Assembly: GCA_028751875.1 (NCBI GenBank)
Contig: CM054153.1
Coordinates: 19,508,953 to 19,572,952 of the forward strand
Reading direction: 5' to 3'
DNA length: 64,000 bases
Source of the DNA: Rapana venosa
Taxonomy: Eukaryota > Mollusca > Gastropoda > Neogastropoda > Muricidae
Shown: one piece after another, positions 13,201 through 25,546 of the stretch
Position numbering within the stretch: the stretch's first letter is position 1
How the letters are laid out: each line of letters begins with the position of its first letter
The notes under the pieces: generated by a model
The model's input: the letters and a program-made list of their open reading frames with translations, nothing else
Databases searched by the model: none
Told to the model about the DNA's origin: nothing
Position numbers and translations under genes: made by a program

Positions 13201-15999
13201 CAGAAGTACTGCCGCAGGCGCACCAGGGGCATGTGGGGCTGCAGGACGGAGGTCAGCTCCCCGACCCCGGCGTACGTGTGCAGCACGATCAGCGCCACCT
13301 GCAGGCGGGCCAGGGTCTGGCGGGCGCGCCACCAGGCCTGGTCGCTGACGTGCTCCTGCCCCAGGCGCACGCCGTGCACCATGAGGCTCAGCATGCGCAG
13401 CTGGCACACGCGGGGCTCCGCCAGGCTCAGCAGCAGCTCGTCCGTCAGGTTGTCGTAGTCCAGGCTGAGGGTGGTCAGCTGGCAGAAGGGGGTCAGGTCG
13501 CGGGGGCCGATGTCGGCGACGTTATAGACCCAGTCCTCCTTGACGCTGGCCAGGTGCAGGGTGTGGAGCGAGGCGGCGTGGCGCTGCGTCAGGGCCTGCA
13601 GCAGGTCCGGCGTGAAGCCCTGCAGCACCTCCATGCAGCCCAGCGAGAAGTGGCGCAGGCATCGCGCCGTCAACACCAGCTTCTTGATCAGGTACACACA
13701 CCTGCAACACACAGTCAAACATCGTCAGGATCACCGGTCTGGAAAAAGGAAAAAACCAAGATGGAAAACTGCCGTGGTGGGAAACTCGCACTGTTTTCCT
13801 TTCCTGCATTGCAGGGTGGAGGGGGGGGGGGTTGTTTTTGTCTATGTAAGCTTTTAACTTCTCTCAACTCTCATCAAGCGCATAGCTTCACAACAAGCTT
13901 ACCAACAAAGTATTACTATAATTAGGATGTGTTTTGTTTGGATGTTCTTTATTCCAGCATTCAGGAATATTACTCCATCTTGGAGCAAATAATACTTATT
14001 TCTGCAAAATTCCAGTAAAACAAATCAATCAATAATGAAAACCCAAAACCAAAACTCTTGGACTTGACTGCATGATTCATCAGATTTATGCAGGCAAGTC
14101 AGACTTTGTCGCAGTCAAAAGCAATAATTTCAAATATATGCATGTATATATATATGCATGCTAGCACACATGTGCACACACACACTCACACACACACATG
14201 CGCACACACACACACATACACACACATGAACACGTGCATGTACGCACACGCACACACACACACAAACATACACACAATCTGAAAAAAATATATCATGGAT
14301 GATACCACCACGACTCAGCAAGAAGCATAGATTCTCATCACAAAGACTGGTGTTCAAGCAACTAGGCTGTAGGGAGCGTCACAGGACAGTGACGTTATTC
14401 TAATATTGTAAGGAGCATGGGTGGTATATCGGGACACTTTTGGTTTATTTAGTCATTTATTTTTAAATGCAAACAAACAATTTTCAGCACAGAAGTTTAT
14501 TAACAAAGTCATGAAATTTCAGGGAAGCAGCATTGAAATTTGAGTTACAGAATAAAATATAGGGGTATGGGCGATGCCACACCCACGGCATACACAATAC
14601 AGCAATCACGCTGCAATGGTTATAAAGTATACAAGAATAGTATAATGTGTATATACATTACATACATGTATACAGTACACATTGTTCCAGAAGTCAAGCT
14701 TCAAGCTCCTATCTATGTCAATGGTGGTGGAATTAAATGATTAATCTATCACTGTTAACAAGTGTGGGTGTGTGTGTATGTATGTCTGTGTGTGTGTGTG
14801 AATGCATGTGCTTATGTGTGCATGCATGCATGCATTTTTTTGTGTGTTGTGTGTGTGTGTGTGTGTGGGTGTCTGTATCAGTGTATGTACGCGTGTGCAT
14901 GCGTGTACATGCATTCATGCATGTGTGTGTGCTTGTGCATGCATATGTGTACATATGAGTGAGAGAGAGAGAGAGAGAGAGGGTGTATTGTGGAGGGGTG
15001 TGTGTTGTGTGTGTGTGTGTGTGTGTGTGTTGTAATACATAATTACACGTATGTGCACAGGTGTCTCACTTTTTGTATACGTACATGTTTACAAGACTAT
15101 GGATATCATTATGTTACTGTTGCATGCAAGATACGTATGTGAGTGTGTGTGTGTGTGTGTCACTGAGTGTGCATTTGTCATTGTGTGTGTAGCACAGCAT
15201 TCACACATTTGTATACACTGTATACCTTGTGTGTGTATGTAAGTGTACACATTTGCACATTTTCAGTGTTCATACTTCATGATTTTTTTTAACTAATTTA
15301 CTTTTACGTTATAAAAATTGTTCAGTACATAAGTGAAAGAAAAATCTCCAAAACTAAGCACACCCATGACATCTAATGCACATAATGGATGTATTCTTCA
15401 CAAACTTACAACTTAACAAAAACATACCATGAAATAAAGCATGCATGTGGAAGAAAATGTGGATAATTAAATCATGGTAATAAAGATGCATATTTTTATA
15501 CTTCACACACACACACAATCTGGAACAATACTATTAAAATACATATGTGTTCTAAAATCATACAATTTAAACATGTACACTCGCACAAGATCAACCAGCA
15601 AAACTGAATTAGTGAATATTACTATTTTAATGTTAACACTAATGTTAACACTAAGGACGTAATGTTCTCAATAATGTGATTATTGAGAGTACTGTCAACT
15701 AAAACAAAATTATATACCTTAAGTGGCTTTACTGTATGTATCTATTGGGCTATGCTATAGTAGCTATACTATAGAATATTCAGTATTTGCCACAATTAAT
15801 TAATAATTTTAATGTGTTATATTGAAAACATCCTTGACCTCTAAAGTAGATATTAGATAATGATAATGAAAAGAAATGTCAATATTACTAATACTGAAAG
15901 ATAGTGTTAAATCTGCAATACATTCAATATGCAATTCATTTATAAATTCATGAATGCAAATTACATACTACTACTACTAAGTACTACTACTACTACTAC

Positions 16000-16034
<35 letters not shown>

Positions 16035-16928
16035 TCAGCCTAATCTGAGTAATCCACACTAACAAAACTAGTTCAAGCACAAAAATGGCTCAGTTTCAGT
16101 TATCAGTGGTGTTTTTGAATGAAAATTACAGCAAACTATATTCATCCGTCCATGTAATCTCAGCAAGAAAGACCCAAGCTACTGATATTGCCTAACTCTT
16201 CACCCAAAACAAGATTTACCCGAGTTACAGATACAAAAACACTTCTGCCAGATCTCGGAACGCTGGCAGGTGGCCAGCTGGCTGGCGTGTTGACGAGCAT
16301 CCGTCTGAACTACCAGCCAATATCGAAACAGAACAAACAACAAAGATGTCTGCTACACCTTAAAAAGTGTCTGCGATGTCGAAAATTACCAAAGATTAGC
16401 AATTTAAAGCCTGTAATAACGAAAAGATCTGTTTCACCAAGCCCTGACCTAGAAAATCCCCAAACGAGGCATGTTTACAAACACAGCCACAAGGCCACTG
16501 AACTGCGCAGAATATGCCTACCTGTCAATAGACCGATTGTCCTCATCCGTCAATGGTCTGTAATCGAATTCCAGCAGATTCAGGTGGCAGCTGGAAGGCT
16601 GAAGCGAAAAAGTCTCGAGGTTTCGGTTCCTGGAGAGATACTCGAGAACATCCAGGCACTGTGCTGCCTCATGGAAAATGCGCGAGTTGAATTTGACGAC
16701 TGCAGCTCGAATGAAACGACCACAGTTCTTTGCCAGAAATGTGCTGCGTTTTCGTTCCCAACAGTTGAAGTGCATAGAAATGTGGGACCAAAACTCAAAT
16801 CGGAACAAGCAAGCCCTCCATTGCTTACACGTAGCAGAAGCTGCAAGCTTATCCCTGAGCGGCAAATGCGTCAAAATTCTAACAATTGGCACATCGGGCA
16901 GCGCAGCCCAGTCGAAACCATCTGCCAT
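6713..16928 (-). CDS. FBXO33: F-box only protein 33 orthologue, four exons
   Basis: Predicted substrate-recognition subunit of an SCF (SKP1-CUL1-F-box) ubiquitin ligase. Minus-strand exons are 16928-16522, 13701-13016, 9288-9095 and 6886-6713 (stop). All introns are GT-AG and the phases agree (2, 1, 0), giving 486 aa; human FBXO33 is about 555. An F-box sits at about residues 7-50 (ALPDVPIVRILTHLPLRDKL, then CKQWRACLF). A leucine-rich-repeat-like region follows. The blocks EDPFVMLAWRC (exon 2) and IIAIARLRG (exon 3) match the vertebrate protein closely, and the final exon keeps the VSKSLGRQWYPL block. The human protein has a longer N-terminus before the F-box, so this protein looks shorter at that end. 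The start is the ATG at 16928 just before the F-box. It is divergent from the DUF3987 gene. Confidence 0.88.
6887..9094 (-). other. FBXO33: FBXO33 intron 3
   Basis: AT-rich intron. It holds a segment at about 7361-7450 that recurs in intron 2 (about 10262-10345), with the shared core CCCTCTAAAACTATCTGA, and a (CA)n tract near 8945-8971. Nothing else is recognised. Confidence 0.7.
9095..9288 (-). CDS. FBXO33: FBXO33 exon 3
   Basis: The acceptor is TCTCAG|G and the donor is CTCAG|GTGAGC. At 194 nt it enters in phase 1 and leaves in phase 0. It encodes residues 365-429, including IIAIARLRGPRLQRLDIS, which matches the vertebrate IAIARLRG block. Confidence 0.86.
9289..13015 (-). other. FBXO33: FBXO33 intron 2
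   Basis: It contains a compound (CA)n(CT)n(CA)n microsatellite at 10154-10261, an antisense SINE at about 10580-10860, a run of about 24 G at 11176-11199 and C and A runs near 12705-12732. The rest is AT-rich and unassigned. Confidence 0.7.
10580..10860 (-). mobile_element. SINE copy (minus)
   Basis: Reverse complement of the common SINE body: the tail (ATTATTCTCAAAATAAAAAC), then the CATGAGTGC, GTGTGTGC and GCAGAACATC blocks in order. It lies in FBXO33 intron 2. The 5' part is diverged. Confidence 0.75.
13016..13701 (-). CDS. FBXO33: FBXO33 exon 2 (LRR-like core)
   Basis: The acceptor is TTGCAG|G and the first base completes codon 136 (Arg). It covers residues 136-364 and ends ATCG|GTTGGT in phase 1. 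It is strongly GC-rich compared with flanking intron, which leaves long antisense open frames. The segment EDPFVMLAWRC near the end is a conserved family block. Confidence 0.88.
13702..16521 (-). other. FBXO33: FBXO33 intron 1
   Basis: It contains (CA)n at about 14165-14275, a 270-bp (TG)n/(TGCA) array at about 14762-15032 and a compound ACT/AAT trinucleotide array at about 15968-16033. The remainder is AT-rich. The 249-aa plus-strand frame at 16188-16937 is mostly antisense to exon 1 and is not credited. Confidence 0.7.
14762..15032. repeat. (TG)n/TGCA microsatellite array
   Basis: Interrupted TG dinucleotides with TGCATG insertions and a short (GA)n block near 14962-14981. It creates spurious Cys/Val and His/Thr open frames on both strands. 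Confidence 0.9.
16522..16928 (-). CDS. FBXO33: FBXO33 exon 1 (F-box)
   Basis: It encodes residues 1-135 plus two bases of codon 136. The donor is GACAG|GTAGGC, with GT at 16521-16520. It carries the whole F-box: LP at the start, conserved W in CKQW, and the W/F-rich end. Confidence 0.85.
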
Positions 16929-18007
16929 TCTTCATAGTTCTGATGACGTAATTTGTCACGTGACAAAGCATTGCCCAGCAAAATAATGGCCTCAAGGTCA
17001 TATTTTGCGGCTCTTGGGAAAGTAAAAAGAGGAAAAATCGTGATCCATTCATTTATTTTCATTTATGCCTAATATCTTGTGGTGCCGTTTCGACGTGCAG
17101 TCCATTTATGAACTGCACGCTGTGTGTGCATGTGCGAAATGAAGAGCCTAAATCTATTACATTTATAAGGGGACATAACTTGTCCTGCTCTTACCAATAG
17201 TATATTCTTGCAGTTATTCCCCTTTCATTGGTCTCTGATTGCCAAGCTAGTGGGTCGATGGGTTGTTTGCAAGCAAGTCTAAAAATAGCTAGCTGGCTGG
17301 CTTCCTTGCACGATTGGCCAAGCAAGCTTGCAAGCGCCCCCGCTCGATAGGAAGACGAGGCAACACAAAGTACTGATCGGCTGCCATATTGGTTGGTTGC
17401 TTGCTTGCTTTGTGGGTTGCTGGAGAATTTCTTTATGAATCCTGATTCACCCTGACTTTAGATGTAGGTGAGATCGAAACCACTGTAAAGTTTCTATTGA
17501 TTTTCTTTTTCACTCTGTGCATGATTTGCGTTCTTGATTAGTATGTAAAGATGAGCTTATCGATTACCAGATTTCAGCGGTAACTGGTGAGTGAAACATG
17601 CCGACCTCATGGCTAGGCTACTGACCCGAGCCTTAGGCTTAGACCATAGTTTTATCATTGTGTTGTGTTGTCCTTTCGTTTTGTGAGTTGATCCGGCACA
17701 GCAAAACTGATCCTTCCCCCCACTTCTCCCCCGGATTCCCTCATCCCCACCACCCCTGTTTTTCATTCAACAACTGCTGGTCAGTCCCCGTGTATGCCAA
17801 TCCCTTGTGATTTTTTCCCCCTGTTAAATCTATACTATAATCAATATTTCACAAGCTGCGTGAAGAGGGGAAAAAAGCTCACTTATCTTAATTACATGTT
17901 AACTCAACATGCTTTGCACACAACTCATCGATTTTAACAATTCCCCCCCCCCCCCCCCCCCCCTTTCTTTCTTTCTTTCTTTTTTCATTCAACAGTGTTG
18001 ACAGCAC
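16929..18007. promoter_or_regulatory. Bidirectional promoter region between FBXO33 and the DUF3987 gene
   Basis: The two start codons are 1,079 bp apart and point away from each other. The region holds a CRE-like TGACGTAA at 16944-16951, a perfect 16-bp palindrome TTTGTCACGTGACAAA at 16952-16967 centred on an E-box, ATTGG (inverted CCAAT) motifs near 17227 and 17315, and a YY1-like GCCATATTGG at 17383-17392. Possible 5' splice donors for a non-coding first exon of the plus gene are GATGTAG|GTGAGA near 17468 and AACTG|GTGAGT near 17587. They would join an acceptor CAACAG near 17994. Motif roles are inferred. Confidence 0.5.
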
Positions 18008-18221
18008 ATGGCTACAAACATGCCGGGAACAGAGGCAGCAAATTACAACGGCCGGGGATTTGCCAGTTGGAGCGACAGTTACAAAACTGCACAGATGATC
18101 CCGCTACCTGACGTCACAAGCGTTTGCGGCCAGCAGGCGGGACAACTCGTGAGTGATCTGGCGCAGGGCCTAGGATGCCCGGAGGAGTTTGTTCTCTTGC
18201 CTCTACTCTCCTGTTGTTCAG
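18008..18221 (+). CDS. DUF3987 gene exon 1
   Basis: It encodes residues 1-71 plus one base. The donor is TTCAG|GTTGGT. The upstream frame is closed by TGA at 17999-18001, supporting the ATG at 18008. An acceptor-like CATTCAACAG just upstream suggests the exon begins near 17996 in the 5' UTR. Confidence 0.75.
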
Positions 18222-21200
18222 GTTGGTTGTTTGGCTGCCTATTTTTTTCCTAGTTAAATAGAGTTTCTTGTTTCAAAAAAAAAATGGTGGGGGGGGTTAA
18301 CTTTTTTCTTTTCCAGTTGTTTTGTTTGTTTGGGTTATTTTGAGTTTTGTGGAAACTATAAAAGTTTAATGTTTCTTCATTATTGTTTATTATCTTATCT
18401 TCTTTTTTTTCAACTTTCTGTAGTGTGCTTTCTTTGGTCCAGAGCTCTTTGTGCCTCTACTGCATATTTCCCTGTGACTGGCTTTGCTTCTAAAATATCA
18501 AAATTACAGAAAACAATCAGGAAAAATAATGTCTAGTGATTCAGCCCCCCACCCCCCAATCCTCACCATCTCTTTCCTTCAACCACATCCAATCCTCACC
18601 ATCTCTTTCCTTCAAGCATCATGTATCCAAAGCTATCAACTGACCCTAACAATAAGTGAATGCAGGTCAGAAAGTACAACTATTGGAAACAGGGGAGGAG
18701 GGACATCCAACCCCCACCATCTCTTTCCTTCAAGCATCATGTACCCAAAGCTATCAACTGACCATAACAATAGTGAATGTAGGTCAGAAAATACAACTAT
18801 TGGAAACGGGGGAGGAGGGAGGGATGTTGATGGTTGGTTTAAAATTTTAATAAATCTCTACCGCTGTTCTTCTTGAAATCAAAGCCAACATTCCCTGAAG
18901 AAGGAATGGGGCTACCTACATAAACTGTGGATGAAAACGGTTAAACACGCAAAGATCTCACCATTGGTGAACCTCAGAGCAACCCGAGGACAGAAACAAC
19001 TATTTTTTTGTCCAGTAGAGTTGATTTGGTCGGAAAAAGAAAGGATGAACTGTTATAGTCGCAAATGTTGATTTGGTCAGAAATAGAAAGGATAAACTGT
19101 TATAGTCGCAAATATTGTATTCTCTAAGGACAGCTATCGTATGAAATAAATATTGATTTTCATAAAGCGCAAATGAGCCTCTGTTTTATAAAATCTTATT
19201 CTACCTGGCATTACTATTACCTTTGTCATGTCCTGCCATAATGAATCAGATAGAAAATCAAATTCGTGTGTGCCTATATATACATACACACACACACACA
19301 CACATTATATATATATATATATATATATATATAATGTAGTGTTCTTGCTGCTCTGCTTAAATGCTTTTTTTTAAAAACCATTATCATTATTATGATTAAT
19401 GTTGTTGCTGTCGTAATGCATAATTATTCTCATTATCCATATTTCTAACTGCTGACAGTCCAGACTAACTATAAAGGCAGTATTACAGCTGCATTAGGCT
19501 AGCTGACGCTGAGTGACAATATCAAATTTATTTATCACCATGTCGAACACCAGCTAAATCTATCTAGGCAGCATGCCAAAGAACACTGACCGACTGTTCT
19601 GAGTTTTTCATGACATTATCTGAACCAGTTACACTCTCCAAGTCCTTGAATAAAACTCCTCCTCCATTTGATTTATAAATTTTATATATTTTATTTATTA
19701 ATTTTTACCTTCCAGCCCCGCAAAACACACACAAACACACACTCATACATACATGTATGCACTTGCATGTGCATATATGCATGCGTGCACACACACACAC
19801 ACACACACACTGAGCATTGATTCCATGCTGCCCCTTTTTTTTTACCCGTTCCTCTGCTAGAGTTCTGAGGTTCACCACTGATGAGCCTTTGCATATACAT
19901 GCGGTTATTTTTGCCCACCACAAAGGTAGCCGCATTCCGACTTCAGGGATAAACGAACCAGCCCCAGGGAGGAATGAACTCTTATTTATTTATTTATTCT
20001 TTTATATCGAGGATAATGGAATAAGCACTCATGCGCTTTTTTTACATCCAGTGTGTATGCGGTTTTGTAAATTTTGTCATCTTCGTTTTATGTATATATA
20101 TTTTTTTTTAAATTCTTCCTTTCTGTTTGCGTGTCAGCTATCATGGGACATCGGTCAGAAGTGCGAGTGCACTCAGGGTGGAGCGAACCGCCAGTCCTGT
20201 GGTCAGTCATCGCTGCCGGTGCAGGTGTGCGGAAATCGGCCGCTCTGCGACAAGTGCTGATGCCTCTGCTGACACTGACGGAAGAGGCCAGACGCCACGA
20301 CAAACAGTCTCATTCAGATCTGCATCAAGACGAAGAAGACAGCGGGAACAGCGACCTGAAGTTACCTACACTGTACACAGGTGCGTAAAGATGGCACGCA
20401 TACGACCCCCCACCCCCCACATCCTCCTTTACTGTGTAATGTGAATGATTGAGCAAAATGGAGGCTGGGATTGGAAATCAAAAGTGATGAGGCTTCATAT
20501 TCAGGATTCTAACAAAAAGCTATGAAATTTCTGCGTTTAATTAGTATCAACATTTTTAATATGTCTGGTATATATGTATATATCCCATGGCTACTTTCCA
20601 ATCGCACTATCAGAAAATTTAGTACTATGCACAACTGGTAACATTTTTATGAATGAATAGATCAATCAATTACAAATCGGTATTCGATTTTTTCCCCCTA
20701 TATTCTCATTTCAGATGAAAAAGGAAACCTCACAGGAAACTTCACAGCATATTTTTGCATTAACTATGTTTGGAAAAGTCATTTGTTTGACTGTGAGTGC
20801 CTGGTTCATAAGTGTCCTATCTTTATAAACAGTTTTAATCATTGTTGGCTCTTCCAAGATTTTTAATCTGGAACTTTCAGTCACAGTCTACATTTTGACC
20901 ATTTTCTCTCTTATGAGTGGTCTCACTTTGGTTTTATTTTGCCCATGCATTACTTCAGCAGTAAACATCGCATACTATAATGACAATTAAGTCTTAAAAT
21001 TCATATATTCTTACTCTGGTGTAAGATTTTTCACAAATCATAAAAACACTGTTCAAAAGAAGAAGTTAAGTCTTACTACTAGCTATGACTTGTTTTTTGT
21101 CTTCTGTACTATCCACTTTCTCTTTTCATCCACCTATCTCATTATTGGTACATTACTGGTGAAGTCAGAGTAAAAGACATGCAGATTTTTTTTCTATATT

Positions 21201-24200
21201 ACTACATAAGAACCACGCTTTTATAACGAGAGACTAAAAATAATATCTCTTGATCTTATTTTCAATATCTCCCACAATTTCTGTACTCAAGAAAAACTAA
21301 CCTATTATGCTCATCTATTTTTATTTTCTTTTTATGTGTGAATGAAAGTTACGACAATGTTTTGGATAATGATTGGACTACCAGCTGAGTAGATGATATG
21401 GGAACAGGAGGAATGGGTGACAACATTTACAAAATTGCATGCACACAGGGACTGGATTTTTTTTTTTTAACACAGGAGTGGCTTATTCCACTGTCCTCAA
21501 AATGAAAACATGTTTGGATTTCAATTTTTTTTTAAACTAATAAAAAATAACAGAGCAGCCATGAAACAAGACGTCTTTGACCAAGACTGTGCTCAATATC
21601 AGTATATGTGTATCAAAAAAAAAATAATTTTTTTTAAAATCATGTAATCTGACCGCTTTGATTTGTTGCTTTACAAGATTCAGCGCTATATAAATTCCAT
21701 ACATTATTATTATTATTATTATTGATATGCCTACAGGTGAGATGAGCATGCAGCAGTTACACCTGATGCTCCACGAAGTCAAGGGTGGGGTCCTGCACAT
21801 ATCCGAGCGCTTGGAGGAGTGCCATCAAGCTCTGCACATGCATGCCCTTCAAGCAGAGGAGCTGAAAGCTTCCAAGGCTCAGTTCCACGACCTGTACGAA
21901 ACCTTTGCCGGCCGCCTGGCCGTTCCCCCTCCAGGCTACCACAAAGGCGCCGAAAAGGATTCCACAGGCATATCCAGCATGTGTCACAACGTGGCCTACA
22001 ACCAGTGTGGGTTCGCCAGCCCAGAGTACGTGGTGAATCTGACAGTCAAGGCCCCCAACTGGCTGTCAGGGCGCTTCCTTGTGGCTTGTCCGGCGGTGGA
22101 GGACAATAACTTCAGGTTCAGTCTATCACGTGGAGACGACTCCGACGGCGACGACACCTCTTCTCCCGAGCCACCCAGACCTAAGAAGGCAAAAAGGGCA
22201 AAAAAACTGACGCTGAAGGACGTGTATCACAAGCTGGCACACACGCATCACCAGAGCAGTCCGCGCCACTACGTGTTCACGAAGGACGCTGTTTGCGAGC
22301 TGCAGCGGTTCCAGGAAGAAGAATGGTGCACCATTGTGAACCAGCTCGGGGAGGACAACGCCGGAGTGTTGGGCAAGTCCCTGGGACAGATCGTGCGCCT
22401 GACGGGAGTGATCAAAGCCCTCGCTGAAGCCTCCAAACCGGACCTGGAGAACGGGCTGTCCTTCAACTCGGAGATCAGCATGGGCGAGGACACTCAGGTG
22501 CAGATCGCGAGCGAAGACGTGACGCGGGCTGTGGAACTGGGCAAGTACTTCATGGAACAGAAGCTGTCCATGCTGTTCATGGTCAGCACGGGCTTCTTCA
22601 GGAACTCCGGCACCCCTCAGCAAGCCCAGGGCCTGCCCGCCGTTTCCCTTCCGCAGACCACCAGCCTTCCTCCCTACATGCCTCCCCCTAACCCCATCAA
22701 CGCCCTGTACGGGTTCCCCAAGCTGGGGGGTGGTGGTGGCGGCAGCGGCAGTGGCGGTCCTCCTCCTACCTCTTCAGCCGGAGCTTCAGGGATGTCCAGT
22801 GCCGCCGCCGCCAATCCTCCGCCTTCCCTGCCCCATCAGACCATGCCCTCCTCCTCCTCCTCCTTGACCTCCCCTCTCCCCTTCCCTGTCAACATCTTCG
22901 GCAACCCGCAGCTGCCTTCCTTTTCCATGATCGCCTCCAGAAGCAACCCCCTCCTCCCTCACCCCCACCCTCCTCCCCCACCAGCCACCTCCTCCTCCTC
23001 CCCGGCCTCCGCGGCGGAGATCGACGTGGCCACGCTGCCCGCCACCTGGATCCCTGCCTCCCCGGAGGAGGAGATGGCGGAGCTGAGCCAGGCTGCCGAC
23101 TTTGCCCAGCTGGAGCCTTCCCAGTTCGTGGCCATCCACGCACGCCGCGTCAAGCGCCTGCTGGAGTGTTTCGATGACGGCTGCGGGGTGTCGGCCACCA
23201 CGGCTGCCCAAAAGTCCATCGCGCCCCCTGTGAGGGTGGCTGGCACCAACAACAGGCATCCCGCCTGGGCGTCCGCGCTCTTCTTCCAAAAGGTTTGTCC
23301 GTGTGGCCATCGGGTTGGTTAAACTTTGTGGTAGCTTTTGGGATGGGATGGGATGGGATGTTTCGGAAACTAGGGTTTTGTTTCAAATCCCGTGATGTTT
23401 CGGAAACGAGGGTTTTTGTTTCAAATCTCGTGATGTTTCGGAAACGAGGGTTTTGTTTCAAATCCCGTGATGTTTCAGAAACAAGGATTTTGTTTGTTTC
23501 AGAAACAAGGGTTTTGTTTCAAATCCCGTGATGTTTCAGAAACAAGGATTTTGTTTGTTTCAGAAACAAGGGTTTTGTTTCAAATCCCGTGATGTTTCAG
23601 AAACAAGGGTTTTGTTTCAAATCCCGTGATGTTTCAGAAACAAGGATTTTGTTTGTTTCAGAAACAAGGATTTTGTTTCAAATCCCGTGGTGTTTCGGAA
23701 ACAAGGGTTTTGTTTCAAATCCCGTGATGTTTCAGGTTGTTTCAAATCCCGTGGTGTTTCAGAAACAAGGGTTTTGTTTCAAATCCCGTGATGTTTCGGA
23801 AACAAGGGTTTTGTTTCAAATCCCGTGATGTTTCAGAAACAAGGATTTTGTTTCAAATCCCGTGGTGTTACAGAAACAAGGATTTTGTTTCAAATCCCGT
23901 GGTGTTACAGAAACAAGGATTTTGTTTCAAATCCCGTGATGTTTCAGAAACAAGGATTTTGTTTCAAATCCTGTGATGTTTCGGAAACAAGGGGTTTTGT
24001 TTCAAATCCCGTGATGTTTCAGAAACAAAGATTTTGTTTCAAATCCCATGGTGTTTCAGAAACAAGGATTTTGTTTCAAATCCCGTGATGTTTCAGAAAC
24101 AAGGGTTTTGTTTCAAATCCCGTGATGTTGTTTCAAATCCCCGTTTAGCTAGACGTACTTAAGTATTATCTGAGGATGTATCAGAAAGTGTTATTTTTTA

Positions 24201-25131
24201 GTACTGAAGGCCTGGAACTGGTACTCCCACATGAACAACATACATGCGTCTATACGATGTACAATACATGTACATGACAATACATCATTTACAATCACTT
24301 CTATCCTGGGATTAGCAGCAAAGCATGGTCTTCATGTTTTAGGGTCATGAAAAGATGTGTATGACTATAATTGGGGGAGGTGGGGGAGGGGGGGGTGTTG
24401 CTTCGGTTGGTTGGTACAAAAGGGGGGAGGAGGCATTAAGACTTTTAACATAAATGTCAACATCAAAATGAGACATAATATTTGGTATATGCCCTATTAA
24501 ACTTTATGGACATGCAGATAATGATGAAAAACCAATAGAAACCATTATCATAGACTGATGGAGTGTGTGCATCATTCATGCACAGTTTAGTCATGCATAA
24601 ACATGCATATTTATATATTCCCCAAATGCAAACTGTACTAATCTGTTGACTAAAGGGGTTATCTCGCTTGATTAGTCATGCATAAACAATTAAACAAGCA
24701 CATAATTATATATTCCCCAAATGTTAACTGTACAAATCTGTTGAATAAAGGGGTTATCTCTCTTGATTTAAAACAGTTTTGCTGTGTGTGCATGTGAACA
24801 TGCACATGAAATACACAATCCTGTTTTTAGTTTTTCCCTGCATTAGGTGCAGGACTGTCCATCATCCAACATGTTATATTATTTTCATTTAGTCAGCTAA
24901 CAGGTACTCTTCTAGTATTTTCTAAGATGACGTGCTTGACAACAAACATATGCACTTGCACACACTCATGCATGGCTCCGACTCAAGATTTCCTCGCTTT
25001 ATCAAATTCATCCCTTTCCTCCCCTCCTCTCCACCCCTCTCTGTCTCTCTCTGTCTCTCTCTCTCTCTAAAGGGCCAGATGAAAAAAGAAGTATGTGAAT
25101 GCTTATCTGTAACCATTGAAAAATAAGATTA

Positions 25132-25184
<53 letters not shown>

Positions 25185-25451
25185 TCAGATGAGACTATAA
25201 ACCGAGGCCCGTGTTCGAACGCATGCAGAACATCTTGCGCGCACACGTTAAATCCTGTTCCGCTTTTCGGAAGAGGAGGTCATTGCGTGCCGGTGGAAAC
25301 AGTTGACAAAATTTTAAAAACCGCATACACACTGGGACTGGATGGGAAAAAAAGCACGTGAGTGCTCATTCCATTATCCTGATATAAAAGAATAAATCAA
25401 TAAATCAATAAATCTCTGAATCAATCTCTCTCTCTCTCTCTCTCTCTGAAT

Positions 25452-25546
<95 letters not shown>

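Noticed and set aside
12978..13925. 315-codon plus-strand ORF
   Set aside because: Antisense shadow of FBXO33 exon 2; the GC-rich exon leaves the opposite strand free of stops and the translation is Gln/Ala/Val-rich without domain character.
16188..16937. 249-codon plus-strand ORF
   Set aside because: Its second half is antisense to FBXO33 exon 1 and the first half is intron; the F-box frame on the minus strand is clearly the real one.
22126..23310. 165- and 174-codon minus-strand ORFs
   Set aside because: Antisense shadows of the large GC-rich exon of the DUF3987-like gene.
23295..24088. Repeated 79-87 codon ORFs
   Set aside because: They come from the 37-bp intronic minisatellite and begin within the intron after a good donor.
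23357..24150. CRISPR-like array
   Set aside because: The units are directly adjacent with no unique spacers, and the DNA is eukaryotic; it is a minisatellite.
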